DNA of 64,000 nucleotides from Lithodes maja (Eukaryota; Arthropoda; Malacostraca; Decapoda; Lithodidae). The notes beneath the pieces are model-generated. The model did no database searches. It saw only the letters and a program-made list of their open reading frames with translations, and was not told where the DNA came from. Shown piece after piece: positions 1 to 10,815 of the stretch. A program made the translations under genes and the position numbers. The stretch is from positions 1 to 64,000 of the forward strand of contig JBAKBP010007484.1 in NCBI GenBank assembly GCA_037953745.1, read 5' to 3'. How positions within the stretch are numbered: position 1 is the first letter of the stretch; each line of letters begins with the position of its first letter.

Positions 1-40
1 GTAAACCACAGTACAAAGTGGCCTCCGTAATACGTGGATA

Positions 41-62
41 ATAATAATAATAATAATAATAA
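41..62 (-). repeat. (TAA)n microsatellite, likely 3' tail of the adjoining LINE
   Basis: About seven TAA/ATA units lie directly downstream, on the minus strand, of the LINE ORF2 that ends at 212. Simple-repeat tails are common at LINE 3' ends, so this probably marks the 3' boundary. Confidence 0.6.
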
Positions 63-211
63 GCATGTTACTTATTTCTCATAAGCGCCAATTTTTCCGA
101 AGAATTCACTAGCGCTCGAAAAGAGAAAGAAAAAAGAAAAAAAAAATCAATGCATCAAAGAAGGCTTATATACAACACACATTTAACAATCACTAGCAGT
201 GGCAAAATAGC

Positions 212-3115
212 CTAAACTCTATAGCCATCTGCCATGACACCTCTCCCAAGATCATAGCTTCTCTCAAAGAGAAAAGTCTTAAGTTGTCTCTTGAAGCATT
301 CAACAGAACTCAGTTGTCTCATGGACAGCGGCAACCTGTTATACAACCTCGGAGCCATGTAGGAGAAAGACCTCTCAAAGAAAGAAGACTGCTGGAAAGC
401 CCATGGTTCATCAAGACGAAAAGGGTCATTGTCATGACGCACAACTACACCATGGTGTGCCGGTGGGCGCCTGAGCAGCTCCGCAAGGTACCTAGGCTCA
501 CCAAATTTGAGAACCTTAAAGGTCACCAAACACAACTTAAATTCTATTCTTGCTCTTACTGGCAGCCAGTGCAGTTCTATGTGAAGAGATGTAGTAGGAG
601 TTCTAGGTGGAACACCAAAAATTAGTCTTGCGGCCCTGTTAAGAACAGACTGAACTTTCTTCAAAATATAATTTGGAAGACCCACCAACAGGGCATTGCA
701 ATAATCAACTCGAGAGAAGACCAATGAGTGAACCAACATCAGGAGGCAACGTCTGGTTATAAATGGCTTCACCAAATAGAGATTTCTGATGTGCAAGTAA
801 CAACTTTTAACTATCTGGTTTACATGCTCTTTGAAATCTAATCGGGAGTTCACATATACACCCAGATTTCGAACAGAGTTGGCCGGTCGCAGCTGAGATC
901 CACCCACATTGATGGAGAGGGCACCTACTATATCATCAGCTCTTCTATTTCCTCGGATGATGAGAATATCAGTTTTACCATCATTTAGTTTAAGTTTTCT
1001 CGCTCTCATCCACTTCTTGATATCAGACATCAACAATTCCATCTTACTCCGTATATCAACTATATTTGTGATTCTCACATAAATCTGGGTGTCATCTGCA
1101 TAAAAGTGAAAGGTGACATTATGTGCACGAAGCAGAAGAGACAAACTGCTAATATAAATTATAAATAGGATAGGACCTAAAACTGATCCCTGCGGAACAC
1201 CATACTGCAGGGGTGTCGAGTCCGAGACCACTTGATTTACCATCACACTCTGGGATCTACCTGACAAGTACGACCCAAGAAGCAAGAGAGCGGAGTCACG
1301 CACACCACAATCATAAAGATCACTCAATAACAACTCGTGATCCACTGTGTCAAAAGCCGCAGAGAGATCAAGCAAGACCAATAGTGAGGCCACACCATTG
1401 CAAATGTTCTCAACTAGATCATTATGTACTCTAATCAATGCTGTTTCAGTTGAATGATGCTGTCGGTAAGCAGACTGAAAAATTGGGATAGTTTCATTCT
1501 GCTGAAGTAGTGGTTGTAATTGGTCAAGTATTGCACGCTCTAATATCTTTGATATGAAGGACAGGTTGGAGACAGGACGATAGTTCAACATGTTCTCAAC
1601 ATCAAGTCCAGGTTTCTTTAGAGTAGGTCGGAGTAGTGCATGCTTTTCAGAATGTGGGAAGCTACCTTCAGAGAAGCACTTATTAATTATTTTGGAAATA
1701 AACTCAACTGTGTGATCATAGACTCTTGGTAGCTTGGAAACATTTATGGGATCCAACGGGCAAAATGTTTTATTGAGGTTTCTTATGTAGGACGAGATCA
1801 TGTCCACCTCTACTGAGTGAAAGGATGAGAGGACATTATTAGGAATGTGTCGGGGTTGGAGTACAACTGAAAGTTCTTCACCAACAGAAGCATCATCCAG
1901 TTCCTGTCTTATGCGAGTTATCTTGCCAGCAAAAAATGCCACAAAGTTGGCAGCCAACTCGGCATCAGGTACAGAAGGTCTTAAGCTGACTCTTGTTTTT
2001 CCAAGTAAACTATTTACAATTGAAGCCAACCTCCTCTGGTCGTTACCACACGAGTCAACTTTTCCCTGATAATACACTTTCTTTTCATCTTTGATTTTGT
2101 GGACCACAGCTCTTCTGGCTGACAGATATTGCAACCATGTAGAGTCTGTTTTATTTTTCCGCCATTCACGTTCAGCTCTTCTACGCGCTCTTCTAAGAAA
2201 TTTAACTCGAGTACTATACCAGGGCGAATCATCTCGTACTATGATTTTCTTCTCTACTTCTGGACAGTGATGATCGAACACTAATTTAAGTGCATTTCCA
2301 TGTACCTCCACCAGCTCATCTGAAGTAAGGTTGGAAGTATCAATACTTCCCAAGTACTGTTTTACTTCACTGCTAGCCAAATTTAGGTCTGCATTTTTAT
2401 AATTTCTAAATCTGATTACTTTTTCATGTGTGAGTGGCTTAGGGAAATCAAAGCTGAAAGTAATCAAAGCATGATCAGAGGTATTAGGGTCAGCATTCTC
2501 AACATCAACATCCAGAACACCACCACAACCCACAGGAGAGAAAACCAAGTCAAGGGTGTGTCCTAAGATATGAGTTGGGTGGGACACATGATTTACAAAA
2601 TTGTTCTGATCAGTCAACTCAAGGAACTCAGGAGAGAATGGCTTCAGATGAGGGCTGTCAACCCAGTAATTAAAATCTCCACATATCAAAAGTCTTCCGG
2701 TTTTAGCAGAAAATTCCTCAAGAAACTGCCCAAACTCTTCCATAAAACCCCTATCTGTGCCACGATGGCCAGGCCTATAGACAACTGCCATTCTTAGAAT
2801 TTGTTGATGGAGTTTTATTTCCACTTCCAACAGTTCATAATAAAGAGGGGCTGGGTTATGGCTTATTTGCAAGATATTCACCAGAGATGTGGAGTAGACA
2901 ACTGCCACTCCACCACCCGGATGATCTCCCCTAGGCCTAGGAACATTTATTATGGAATGGGTTTTAGGCAATGCCGCCTGGATAATATTCAGATCTGACT
3001 CGAACAACCAGGTCTCAGTGAGACATAATACATCAAGGTTACGTTCATCCAAGATCTCGCAAATATGATCCATTTTGTTACGCAAGGAACGAACATTCAA
3101 CAGACCCAGTTTCAA
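212..3115 (-). CDS. LINE ORF2: apurinic-type endonuclease plus reverse transcriptase
   Basis: This 967-residue polyprotein would nick the target DNA and copy the element RNA at the nick. The N-terminal exonuclease-endonuclease-phosphatase fold shows N7, E34 (LTETW), the GDFN motif at 146-149 and SDH at 213-215. The RT domain spans roughly 500-760, with LLDLSAAFDTVDH at about 581-593, GVPQGSVLGP at about 639-648 and the catalytic YADD at 672-675. The C-terminus is a typical LINE thumb and tail region. No stop or frameshift is seen, and the length is normal for CR1/L2-type ORF2. It starts 20 nt downstream of ORF1, which suggests reinitiation or a coupled start. It may encode an active enzyme. 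Confidence 0.88.
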   Translation of the reverse strand: MKLGLLNVRSLRNKMDHICEILDERNLDVLCLTETWLFESDLNIIQAALPKTHSIINVPRPRGDHPGGGVAVVYSTSLVNILQISHNPAPLYYELLEVEIKLHQQILRMAVVYRPGHRGTDRGFMEEFGQFLEEFSAKTGRLLICGDFNYWVDSPHLKPFSPEFLELTDQNNFVNHVSHPTHILGHTLDLVFSPVGCGGVLDVDVENADPNTSDHALITFSFDFPKPLTHEKVIRFRNYKNADLNLASSEVKQYLGSIDTSNLTSDELVEVHGNALKLVFDHHCPEVEKKIIVRDDSPWYSTRVKFLRRARRRAEREWRKNKTDSTWLQYLSARRAVVHKIKDEKKVYYQGKVDSCGNDQRRLASIVNSLLGKTRVSLRPSVPDAELAANFVAFFAGKITRIRQELDDASVGEELSVVLQPRHIPNNVLSSFHSVEVDMISSYIRNLNKTFCPLDPINVSKLPRVYDHTVEFISKIINKCFSEGSFPHSEKHALLRPTLKKPGLDVENMLNYRPVSNLSFISKILERAILDQLQPLLQQNETIPIFQSAYRQHHSTETALIRVHNDLVENICNGVASLLVLLDLSAAFDTVDHELLLSDLYDCGVRDSALLLLGSYLSGRSQSVMVNQVVSDSTPLQYGVPQGSVLGPILFIIYISSLSLLLRAHNVTFHFYADDTQIYVRITNIVDIRSKMELLMSDIKKWMRARKLKLNDGKTDILIIRGNRRADDIVGALSINVGGSQLRPANSVRNLGVYVNSRLDFKEHVNQIVKSCYLHIRNLYLVKPFITRRCLLMLVHSLVFSRVDYCNALLVGLPNYILKKVQSVLNRAARLIFGVPPRTPTTSLHIELHWLPVRARIEFKLCLVTFKVLKFGEPRYLAELLRRPPAHHGVVVRHDNDPFRLDEPWAFQQSSFFERSFSYMAPRLYNRLPLSMRQLSSVECFKRQLKTFLFERSYDLGRGVMADGYRV

Positions 3116-3135
3116 CCGGCTCCCATGTGCATTTT

Positions 3136-4473
3136 TCAGTTTTTTGAACCTACAAAATTGGTGTTCTCAATAACTTTATTTCTCTGAGCTGTCATTAAAG
3201 GACAATTTCTACTTGAGGCGAAATGATTTGGCGGCTCCGTAACTGATGTTGAGCTCATACAATTTATACATTTGGGGGAAGTCTTGTTGGTGCAGTCTTT
3301 TGAGTTATGAGTACCAGCACAGAAGTTGCATTTTGGATCCTCATTTTTCCGATAACACCTGTCACTGGTATGACCAAAGCCCTGGCAATGGTAACATTGT
3401 GTTACCCAGAAGCGATCGTACGCACGACATCTCACAAGTCCAACATACACAGAATTGCCATCATCCACAATGGAAGAGCGTATTTCAGGTGACATTTTTA
3501 CTACCGCAATCTTAGTGTGTGCATCACTCTTTTGCTTAGTGAATAGCAAATTCATAGCCAAGCCATCGTCGACCAGGGACTTTATTCTTGGGTTCTTGTT
3601 GAGGATGCTGGGAATGATCTCATTATCCTCAGCATCATTAGCAATGCCCACCAGAGTCATTTTTGGCATCATCTTCTTTGGTTCGGAGACACTGAAGGCA
3701 CTGTCCACCCCCAAATACTGATTGATGGCCCTTCCTGCATCTTCTTTGGCTTTCTTGGATGGAAGTCGTACCACCAGTACACCCGAATCAGTTCTAGTTA
3801 ACTTGTTAACCGGAACCAAAGCCAGAGCAGTCTCGATTGCCTTTGTATCTGGTGGGCTTACTGGCTCGGAGGATCGGTCTTTTTGCTTCACTACCAGGAC
3901 CTGATGGTCCCAGACAGTTTTTTCCTTTCCACCATCTACCACCTCAGTGGTGCGTTTGGTCGGCTCCTTTATGGTCTCCACTGTTTCCCTCACTACCTTT
4001 TCCTTGCTCTTCAAAACCTGCACTACATTCTTCTCAAACTCTCTTTTCTCTTTTTCTCTCTCTTCGACCTGCTCCTTCATGATTTCTTCCAATGCATCCA
4101 CCTTAGCATTCCCCACCCTTGTCCACTCATCTTTCTCCTCACTTATTACTCCCTTTACTCTCTCACTTAAATGGCCCTCATACTCCTTTAGCTGCTCCTT
4201 GAGTGCCATGTTCTCTGCCTCCAGCTCATCTACTTTCCTTATTACAGCATCTAAGTTAGCAATTAATGGCCCATCTGCAGTTGCTACTGAACTGGCTCCA
4301 CATATTTCTGTCAGTGACTCCACCTTCACACCTATATCTCTCCTCCAATTCTCCATAACTCCCTTCCATCTCAACAGACCCATCATCTGTCTCTTCACTA
4401 CAGTCAATTGATCCTCCACTTCATTACCCTCTGCCAGAAATCCCTCAAATTCATAGCTCTCCTCATCTCCCAA
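3136..4473 (-). CDS. LINE ORF1: Gag-like nucleic-acid-binding protein
   Basis: This 445-residue protein has an acidic start, a Glu/Lys-rich stretch over about residues 85-170 that looks like coiled coil, a central folded region, and three CCHC-type zinc knuckles near the C-terminus (CYHCQGFGHTSDRC, CNFCAGTHNSKDC, then a third starting CINC). This matches the RNA-binding ORF1 of Jockey-group LINEs, which packages element RNA. It sits directly upstream of ORF2 and in the same orientation. It is open from the first Met to a normal stop. Confidence 0.85.
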   Translation of the reverse strand: MGDEESYEFEGFLAEGNEVEDQLTVVKRQMMGLLRWKGVMENWRRDIGVKVESLTEICGASSVATADGPLIANLDAVIRKVDELEAENMALKEQLKEYEGHLSERVKGVISEEKDEWTRVGNAKVDALEEIMKEQVEEREKEKREFEKNVVQVLKSKEKVVRETVETIKEPTKRTTEVVDGGKEKTVWDHQVLVVKQKDRSSEPVSPPDTKAIETALALVPVNKLTRTDSGVLVVRLPSKKAKEDAGRAINQYLGVDSAFSVSEPKKMMPKMTLVGIANDAEDNEIIPSILNKNPRIKSLVDDGLAMNLLFTKQKSDAHTKIAVVKMSPEIRSSIVDDGNSVYVGLVRCRAYDRFWVTQCYHCQGFGHTSDRCYRKNEDPKCNFCAGTHNSKDCTNKTSPKCINCMSSTSVTEPPNHFASSRNCPLMTAQRNKVIENTNFVGSKN

Positions 4474-4888
4474 TAAACTCTGCCTCCGTTTGCCTTGGCT
4501 GGCAATTGTTTATACCTATATAGCCTACAATTAAAAATACACTAATCCAAATTAAAAACAACCAAACTCCCTTGGCTAAAAATAAATTAAACCAATCACT
4601 TAAAAAAGCTGATAAAATAAAATAACTACCTGGGTAAAACCCAGGTAGCGCCGCCCCCGTTTGTGTCACCCAAGAAGAAGAAAAATTAAGGTATGGAAAA
4701 AGAAATGAATACTGGGTGTCTGCGAGGATACCACGAGCAGGTGGGGTGCGACTTGGCTACCCTTTGGAGGTAGCCCAAACCGAGGTGCGAGGAAGGATGG
4801 TGAATGTCTACTAACTTTAACCAATTTAATGTTTCGAGCTTCTTTGTCAGTGACTATATATCCACACAACTCAGTATAACCTCATTGG
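4474..4888 (-). other. LINE 5' leader and junction to the next element
   Basis: No gene is visible. The part next to ORF1 is probably the LINE 5' UTR. Somewhere between about 4670 and 4888 it gives way to the truncated gag element. Short ORFs here show no recognisable motif. Confidence 0.4.
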
Positions 4889-6145
4889 TTACGATAATGC
4901 CACTGCGTAGTCGTAGTCCCGGATCTGTTCAGTAGGTTGTTGGAGAAGAGACCGGAAGTGGTGGCGAGCGGCTGCGCGGTTCCGTTGTCGGTGGACGAGT
5001 TGTGTGATGAGAGTTGCTAGGTCGATTTCTGGCAATGAGGAGAACGCCTGATTGTGAGCAAATATGGCGCTCTGAAGGGCAGGGTCGCACGTCTGGTAGA
5101 GCTCGATGGTAGCCTCGTGAGGTGGTAGAAGGACGAGCCGCTTGTAGACCTCCCAATCAGCCCAGAATTTGCGTAGGGCGTGTCCCGGCATATGTAAAGC
5201 GGCCTGGGGCCGCGTAGGGGCAGCCCGGCGGGGCGGGGCGGGGCGTGGCTGGGCTGGGTAGGAGGGGACTTGAGGTGGTGGTGGTGGTGGAGGTGGTGGT
5301 GGTGGTGGTATGATGGTGTCATGCGCAGAAGGGGCTGCGCCGTGAGGGTTGGTGCCAGCCGTACGATAGCCAGGGGGGGCATAATGGCCGCCGTAATACC
5401 GACCGTCGCTACCGACACCAGTGTGGGCCTGGCCGTCAGTTGGGGAGGGTGTGGGATGTTCGCTCTTGAGATGGTGGGTAAAGGGATTAGTCATGTTCAT
5501 ATTATGTAATAAAGACATGTGGGGAATAACTGGCACATGGTGGGGCACTGAGACATGGGCAACTGGCATATGGTGGGGCACTGAGACATGGGTAGCTGGC
5601 ATATGGTGGGGCACTGAGACATGGGTAGCTGGCATATGGTGGGGCACTGAGACATGGGTAACTGGCATATGGTGGGGCACTGAGACATGGGGAGATGTAT
5701 GAGGTGTGGGTGTCTGTGTAGAGGGATGAATAAGTGTATCACTGATGGGGTGTGAGGCAAAGGATGGGTCAGCCTGGTGGGTAACATTACTGGCCTGGGG
5801 TTGATGTTGTAGAGGCTGGTGGGGCTGGAGATCCTGGCGGGGCGGTGGTGGAGCTGTCGCGGGGCGATGTTGTAGATCCTGGCGGGGCGGTGGTGGAGCT
5901 GTCGCGGGGCGATGTTGTAGTTGTAGATGCTGCTGGTCCTGGTAATGCTGTAGAAAGGTGGCGATACTCGATTGGAGGGCGTCGATCCTTTCATTCAAGT
6001 AGATGATTGATGGGTATGGAGACAGGGCATCGGGCAATGAAGGCTCGACCGGTTGGGAGGTAGATGTAGCCGGGTAGGGACCGCATGGCGGCAAGCCGGC
6101 TTCCACAGCAGCTGCAGCCTCAGCTAGGTAGTGCAGGTTCTCCAT
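4889..6145 (-). pseudogene. Truncated Gag of a Ty3/gypsy-like LTR retrotransposon
   Basis: This 418-residue ORF starts MENLHYLAEAAAAVEAG and has a Pro/Gln/His-rich N-terminal half, a run of about ten prolines, and then a conserved-looking block from about residue 325 (FWADWEVYKRLVLLPPHEAT and RDYDYA near the end). That block resembles the capsid region of Ty3-type Gag found in crustacean elements, which is a family-level judgement. No zinc knuckle, protease or RT follows, because the frame ends close to the LINE boundary at 4889, so the 3' part of the element is missing. Two internal duplications are visible: a 15-residue unit (LQHRPATAPPPPRQD) present twice and an 11-residue unit repeated about five times. 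Confidence 0.6.
5528..5695 (-). repeat. 33 bp coding minisatellite in the gag ORF
   Basis: About five in-frame copies of an 11-residue unit (HVSVPHHMPVT, with V/A variation) lie in the His/Pro-rich part of the Gag-like protein. The unit length is a multiple of three, so the frame stays open. Confidence 0.85.
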
Positions 6146-6166
6146 GTAGGTTCAGATACTGATATA

Positions 6167-6467
6167 CACTGCGCCATATAATAAAGATGAATGGAGATAT
6201 AACACCAGTACTCTTCAATCCTTTATTGGCTAGGGTTGAGTACAGGAGCGCCGAGACGCTAGTTGGTTCTGTGAGAGTCTGGTGTGAACTGAAGGACTTG
6301 CTGCCTCCACAGGCCTGGGTGCCAGAGGCGCCCGCAAGTCTAAAGTGTCTGTGGTGCCATATGGTGTTGGACAATAGTGGTGTATACATTATTATTATAG
6401 TTATGGAAGCGTTCAACTTAAGACTTCAGAACGATACGTAACGCTACATCAACCCAGATTACGTAAC
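6167..6467 (-). other. Possible primer-binding site and 5' LTR of the gag element
   Basis: On the minus strand upstream of the gag start there is TGGCGCAGTG (6167-6176), which looks like a tRNA-primer binding site. It is preceded by about 290 bp beginning TGTTACGTAA (to 6467) that could be the 5' LTR. No second LTR is present for comparison, so the boundaries are guesses. Confidence 0.3.
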
Positions 6468-7023
6468 ATTGAGACTGTTCATACTAGTTTGAGTACACTA
6501 AGTATGGACAATACGAAAGAGAGAGAATAAATTACGGAAGACAGAATCCATATACATGATGGATACCGACAAACCTCTGCGGTCCATATTCCGGAAGCGC
6601 CGGTGTTCCGAATGTGAGGATTGCTAAAGGGAGGGGTAGTAGTACATTAGTTGTAGCATTATTATTTATATTGGCCACCTTGCCTAGATGGGATATGGCT
6701 GTAGCCTACAGTGCCATAGTGTGAGAAAAATATACAGTACAGTACTGTATATTTGTTTTATTTCATAATACTGTATTATTAAATCTTCAATACGTTATTC
6801 CCACATAGTGATTTTTTATTAGTTTGTTAGTCTTTATATTATGCGGTTTCTGGTTTTGTTTTGCTTGTTTTGCGAGTTGATAAGTTCCTTTGTCTTTATA
6901 TTGTATGGTTTTACATGATTTTGATAAGTTATTTTTGTCTATATATTGTGCAGTTCCTGGTTTTGTTTTGTTTTGTGTTTTGCAAATTTTACATTTTAAT
7001 ATTAATTATTATCATCTCCCCAG
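6468..7023. other. AT-rich non-coding sequence before exon 1
   Basis: I see no gene or transposon here. The last 25 bases form a pyrimidine-rich tract ending in CAG that serves as the splice acceptor of the exon at 7024. Confidence 0.6.
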
Positions 7024-7260
7024 AGGACTTCCCCAAGGACGGTCCTGGCGTGGGAGTGAAGCACAAGCTGGTGTACCCCAAGCAGTACCCTGACGAAGGC
7101 CCCTACACGGTGACCACCAACGCCAGAAACCAGCATAACGAACAGATCCCTGTCCTGGACCCGGCCTCGAACACCATCCTCCTCTTTGTGGAGAACAAGG
7201 TGGCCAGCACGTGGACGGTCAAGGCCGATCATCTGGTGGGCTACCATATTCCCACACAAG
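7024..7260 (+). CDS. Host-gene exon encoding part of PKD-type repeats
   Basis: This GC-rich open segment lies in AT-rich surroundings, bounded by an acceptor (ctccccag) and a donor (ACACAAG/gtcggt). It starts with two bases of a split codon and ends with one base of the next, so both flanking introns are phase 1. The 78 full codons include GPYTVTTNARNQ, which fits the last strands of one PKD repeat, and then the start of a second repeat (TILLFVENKVAS). Joining to the exon at 30101 restores an Asp codon and continues the same repeat. PKD repeats are Ig-like extracellular folds found in polycystin-1, the C. elegans LOV-1 protein and KIAA0319-like proteins. Which of these it is cannot be told from two exons. 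Confidence 0.75.
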
Positions 7261-8777
7261 GTCGGTTGAATTATTGTTTTTTGTAACCCCATGGGGATAT
7301 TCTGGCTATTATTAGACAATTTTATTCAGATTACAATGGGTGACCTAGATGTGTGTGAATTTGTATTTTGTTTTTGTGTGTTCATTGTTTTCTGTTGTAT
7401 TATCCTTATTTTGTCTTGAGTCGGCCACCCCCAGAAAAAAACAAAGTGGGGAATGGGAGTAAATACATACAAATACATACATACAGTACATACAATGGGT
7501 ATATGTAAGTCAGAGGGTTAATTTTAGTTAATTTAGCAACACCTTGCAGTTTTAAATAGATTAATTCTTAATCCTTTACTTGCCATGCCTTCTCTCCATC
7601 TTCTGAACGTGACCTCGGCACCTTGCTTATTATCTATGATAAGAATGATTGTATACATACAATACATACATACAATGGTTTAACGTCATTTTCCAATATA
7701 TACAGTGGTTGCCGATAAAGATGAGACCGGGCCGCATGACTCACAGATTCCGGGGGGTCTCACATTCTATTGCACGAGCAAGCCTATGCATAGATATGGT
7801 AACATTTGGTGTTATCTGGCAACTCTACCATACATGACTAGTGACTTATAAGGGAGTTCGTTGATCAGTGTCCCATTGTCTTGGGTAAGGAGAGGTTGCA
7901 TGCCGCTTGTCTCTCTTGGTGCCACGAGTGTTTTCTACCTACCGCGTTTGTGCTCCCTGTATGTAGCTATCGAGTGTCACAATGGGTCGTAAACAACTCT
8001 CAAATGTAGAAAAGAGTCGTATCTTGACTATGAGGGAGCTTAAAGTGCCGATAAAAGAAATTTGTGGACGTATTGGGAGAAGCAAGGCGACCGTCATGCG
8101 TCTGCTTGCTGCGGCTCGTAACTTGCCAGGTGCCGCCATTCCCCAGCACAAAAAACGCCCTGGAAGGAAGAGGAAGACAACACCATTGACTGATCGCCTA
8201 CTGAAGCTTGCTATGACCCGGAACCCGAGGCTGACAGCGAGAGAATTGAAGAATATCTATCCACAGCTGCTTAAAGATGTGTCTATCCGTACCATCCAAC
8301 ACCGCCTTTGTCACCACCTCGGCCTCCCTTCCTGCGTCGCTGCCTGTAAGCCTCTCCTCACCGACAAGATGCGGCTCAAACGACTCAAGTTTGGAAGAGC
8401 ACATAAGGACTGGACCATACAACAATGAAGAAATGTCTTGTGGTCAGATGAGAGCACCTTCCGAGTCATCACATCCCACAGAATACGAGTTCGTCGGCCG
8501 GCTGACCGGAGCAGATACGACCCACACTACACAGTTAAGACGGTGAAGCACAGCGGGTCGGTAATGGTTTGGGCATGCTTTAGCGGCAAGATGGGTAAGG
8601 GCAGCATTTATTTCTTGCCCACTAATGTTACCATGAATGCTGACAGATATAGGAGAATGCTGAGAGAGAAAATGCTGGAGATTTATGGCAGTCATGACGC
8701 CCGGAAGTTTATGCAAGATGGTGCCCCTTGTCACACGGCTAAAACTGTCATAAAATTCTTGGATGACAATGATGTTG

Positions 8778-9185
8778 TTGTTGTTGTTTTTCCCCAAGCT
8801 GCCTGGCCGAACAGCCCCAAGGCCCCGAGCAAGGCCAAGGCCATAACCGAGCGCCCCCACAGAACCCCCCCCGCCGACCACAATAAAGCCTGGGTGACCG
8901 AAGCCACCCCATGGCGGGGAGCTGAGGAGGGTGCGGAAACGCCCGGGAAACCAAAGCCCCACCCAGGGCCCTGTGCCCCTCAGCAATTATGAAGAGAAAG
9001 TTGAGGGGCAAAGGAAAGATGTGACGCTTTGGCTTCCAATCTTGGTAGATTGGGAGGTCAATCCACGCAAGAGACGCCGTCACTTGAGATCTAGAAAATA
9101 TATAAGTAAAAGGAACAGGCAGAGTAAGCTATGGGTATGGCAGAGATCGCTCAGTTCTCACTCTGATAGACCAGCCCAACACCAG
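8778..9185 (-). mobile_element. SINE-like element with (AAC)n tail, copy 1
   Basis: The element is flanked by a perfect 14 bp duplication tgacaatgatgttg (8764-8777 and 9186-9199) inside the Tc1 transposase. On its own strand it ends CTGTTCGGCCAGGCAGCTT, then GGGGAA and (AAC)n. About 70 bp of its 3' end resembles the 3' end of LINE-X, including the coding remnant LFGQAA. It has no long ORF. A tRNA- or 5S-type promoter head was not recognised, so it may be an internally deleted LINE derivative rather than a true SINE. Confidence 0.8.
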
Positions 9186-9684
9186 TGACAATGATGTTGA
9201 TGTGATGCCATGGCCAGGGAATAGTCCAGACCTTAACCCCATAGAAAATGCTTGGAAGAAGATGAAAACCATCGTTAGTAACAAGAATGTGACATCTATC
9301 TATCTATCTATCTGTTCAGGCCCAATCCCCATTTTGGGGGTAGCCGACTCAAGACAGAGCAAGAACAGGGAAAACACAAAAACAACATAAAACAACAAAT
9401 AAACACAGATAAAAAGCACAAACTCACACACATCCAGGGTACCCAGGAGAAGACCCAGAGACCAGGGTCACCAAGGTCGCTCCAGCACTCCCCCGGCCCC
9501 CGACCACCCGGAGAGGTTCCGATCTCGGCAGGCAGACATGCAGCGGAGCCAAAGCCACAAGCCCTCCCACCACACTTCCAGGCGCACCCTTCATATTAAT
9601 TGTCTCCCCGGGCCAGGCGCCTGATGGACTATTATCTAGTCCAACTTGCGCCCGACCCCTTACTCCAAATGACCACGTGTTCAC

Positions 9685-9997
9685 TCAACTATTCACAAGC
9701 ATTCTCCATTCACTCCTGTCCACCACCACTTCCCCTGCCTGATCTATAGTCATTCCTCTATCATCCAAAGCTTTTCTTATACCGTCTCTCCATCTCAATG
9801 GGGGTCTTCCTGCCCTTCTATCTTCCCTTGTACCTGACTCACATATTCTCTTTGTAAGCCTTTCATCTCCCATTCGTTCAACATGACCATACCAGCTCAG
9901 CACCCTTCTGTCCACTCTGGCTGACAAATGTTCCTGCTGCCCCACTCTCCTACGTATCTCTTCATTCCTCAATCTGTCTCTACGAGTAACTCCACAC
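9685..9997 (-). pseudogene. C-terminal end of LINE ORF2
   Basis: The frame carries RVLSWYGHVERMGDERLTKR and RRAGRPPLRWRDGIRKAL, the C-terminal signature of a LINE family common in invertebrates, and ends with a normal stop at 9685. It is cut at 9997 by DIRS A. The missing upstream residues (LDVMEMSCLRS) are found across the element at 18190-18240. Near-identical intact relatives lie at 57397-57864 and 39800-40126. Confidence 0.75.
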
Positions 9998-10344
9998 TGG
10001 GAGGTTTGACGTACCTCCCAACCTACCAAATAGGAAAACCTACTATTTGGTAGTAGTCTTGGAAAATCCAACGTCAAGGCTATTAACCTAATTGCAATGA
10101 CGACTTGTCTATTTTGACTGCTATGTCGTCATTCCAACCGCGGTTAAAAAGAAAACGTCTAGAGTCTACTCCTTATCTTGCTCTAGGAGACGTTGTACAT
10201 TAACCAAAACTACCACCGAAGGTGAAAAAAGCATAGAAGAGAAGAAAAAGGGGTTTACCTTAGTTACCGCTTAAGGCCCATCCCGTGTTCCGTCATGTGC
10301 AGATCCCTGTCGAACGTGCGCATGAGCGACCCTCTCTTGTTATC
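9998..10344 (-). repeat. DIRS A right inverted terminal repeat with palindromic tip
   Basis: The outer 77 bp (9998-10074) contain two nested palindromes, GGGAGGT..ACCTCCC and CTACCAAATAGG..CCTACTATTTGGTAG. The rest repeats the left ITR in inverse orientation, ending at TTATCA. The tip is longer than that of the left ITR, so the two ITRs are non-identical, as is usual for DIRS elements. Confidence 0.9.
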
Positions 10345-10407
10345 ACATCTCACGTCAGCAGAAGAACGCGGATGGGCAGGGGTCCGGCGTGAGGGAGGGT
10401 ATTATGT

Positions 10408-10521
10408 ACGTTGGATTTTCCAAGACTACTACCAAATAGTAGGTTTTCCTATTTGGTAGGTTGGGAGGTACGTCAAACCTCCCAATTTGTTAGTAGTCTT
10501 GGCAAATCCAACGTCAAGGCT
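10408..10521 (-). repeat. DIRS A internal complementary region (ICR)
   Basis: Bases 10408-10484 are the reverse complement of the right tip 9998-10074 (77 bp), and 10485-10521 are the reverse complement of the left tip 18153-18189 (37 bp). The ICR therefore spans the joint the two ends would form in a circle. In DIRS-1 such a region is thought to template completion of the ends. Confidence 0.92.
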
Positions 10522-10815
10522 GCATAACAAATAGGAGGAGGACATCCAAGCCCAACCTACCAAAAAAACCAATGCATAAAACAAAAATATGAATGACAAA
10601 GACACAATTTAAACAAGAGAGTCTAATAAAAGAGTGAAAAACTGAGGAGTAGCTAAAAAGAACAGTTTTAACACATGCCCGTCATTCATAGTAATGCAAA
10701 AACATAGACTTGTCTGAAACCAAAAAGGTACTGTACCCAAAATCCCTTTTCTTCAAAAACCAACAAAAACACTGAACACAAGAACAAAACACAATTTTCA
10801 ATGTGGCAAAAACAC

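Larger units (their letters stand above)
41..4670 (-). mobile_element. Two-ORF non-LTR retrotransposon (LINE, CR1/L2-like), apparently full length
   Basis: The order on the minus strand is 5' UTR (about 4474-4670 or further), ORF1 with zinc knuckles, a 20 nt gap, ORF2 with endonuclease and RT, then a 3' UTR ending at the TAA tail. Both ORFs are open over their whole length, so this is the best-preserved LINE in the window. The clade is judged only from the look of the RT block and could be another Jockey-group clade. The 5' boundary was not fixed because no target-site duplication was found. Confidence 0.8.

Noticed and set aside
5270..5509. Trp-rich ORF on the plus strand
   Set aside because: It is the shadow of the Pro/His-rich gag frame and (GGT)n low complexity.
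8438..8992. Separate second transposase ORF
   Set aside because: It is in the same frame as 7982-8428 after a single TGA, and its C-terminal part is translated SINE sequence.
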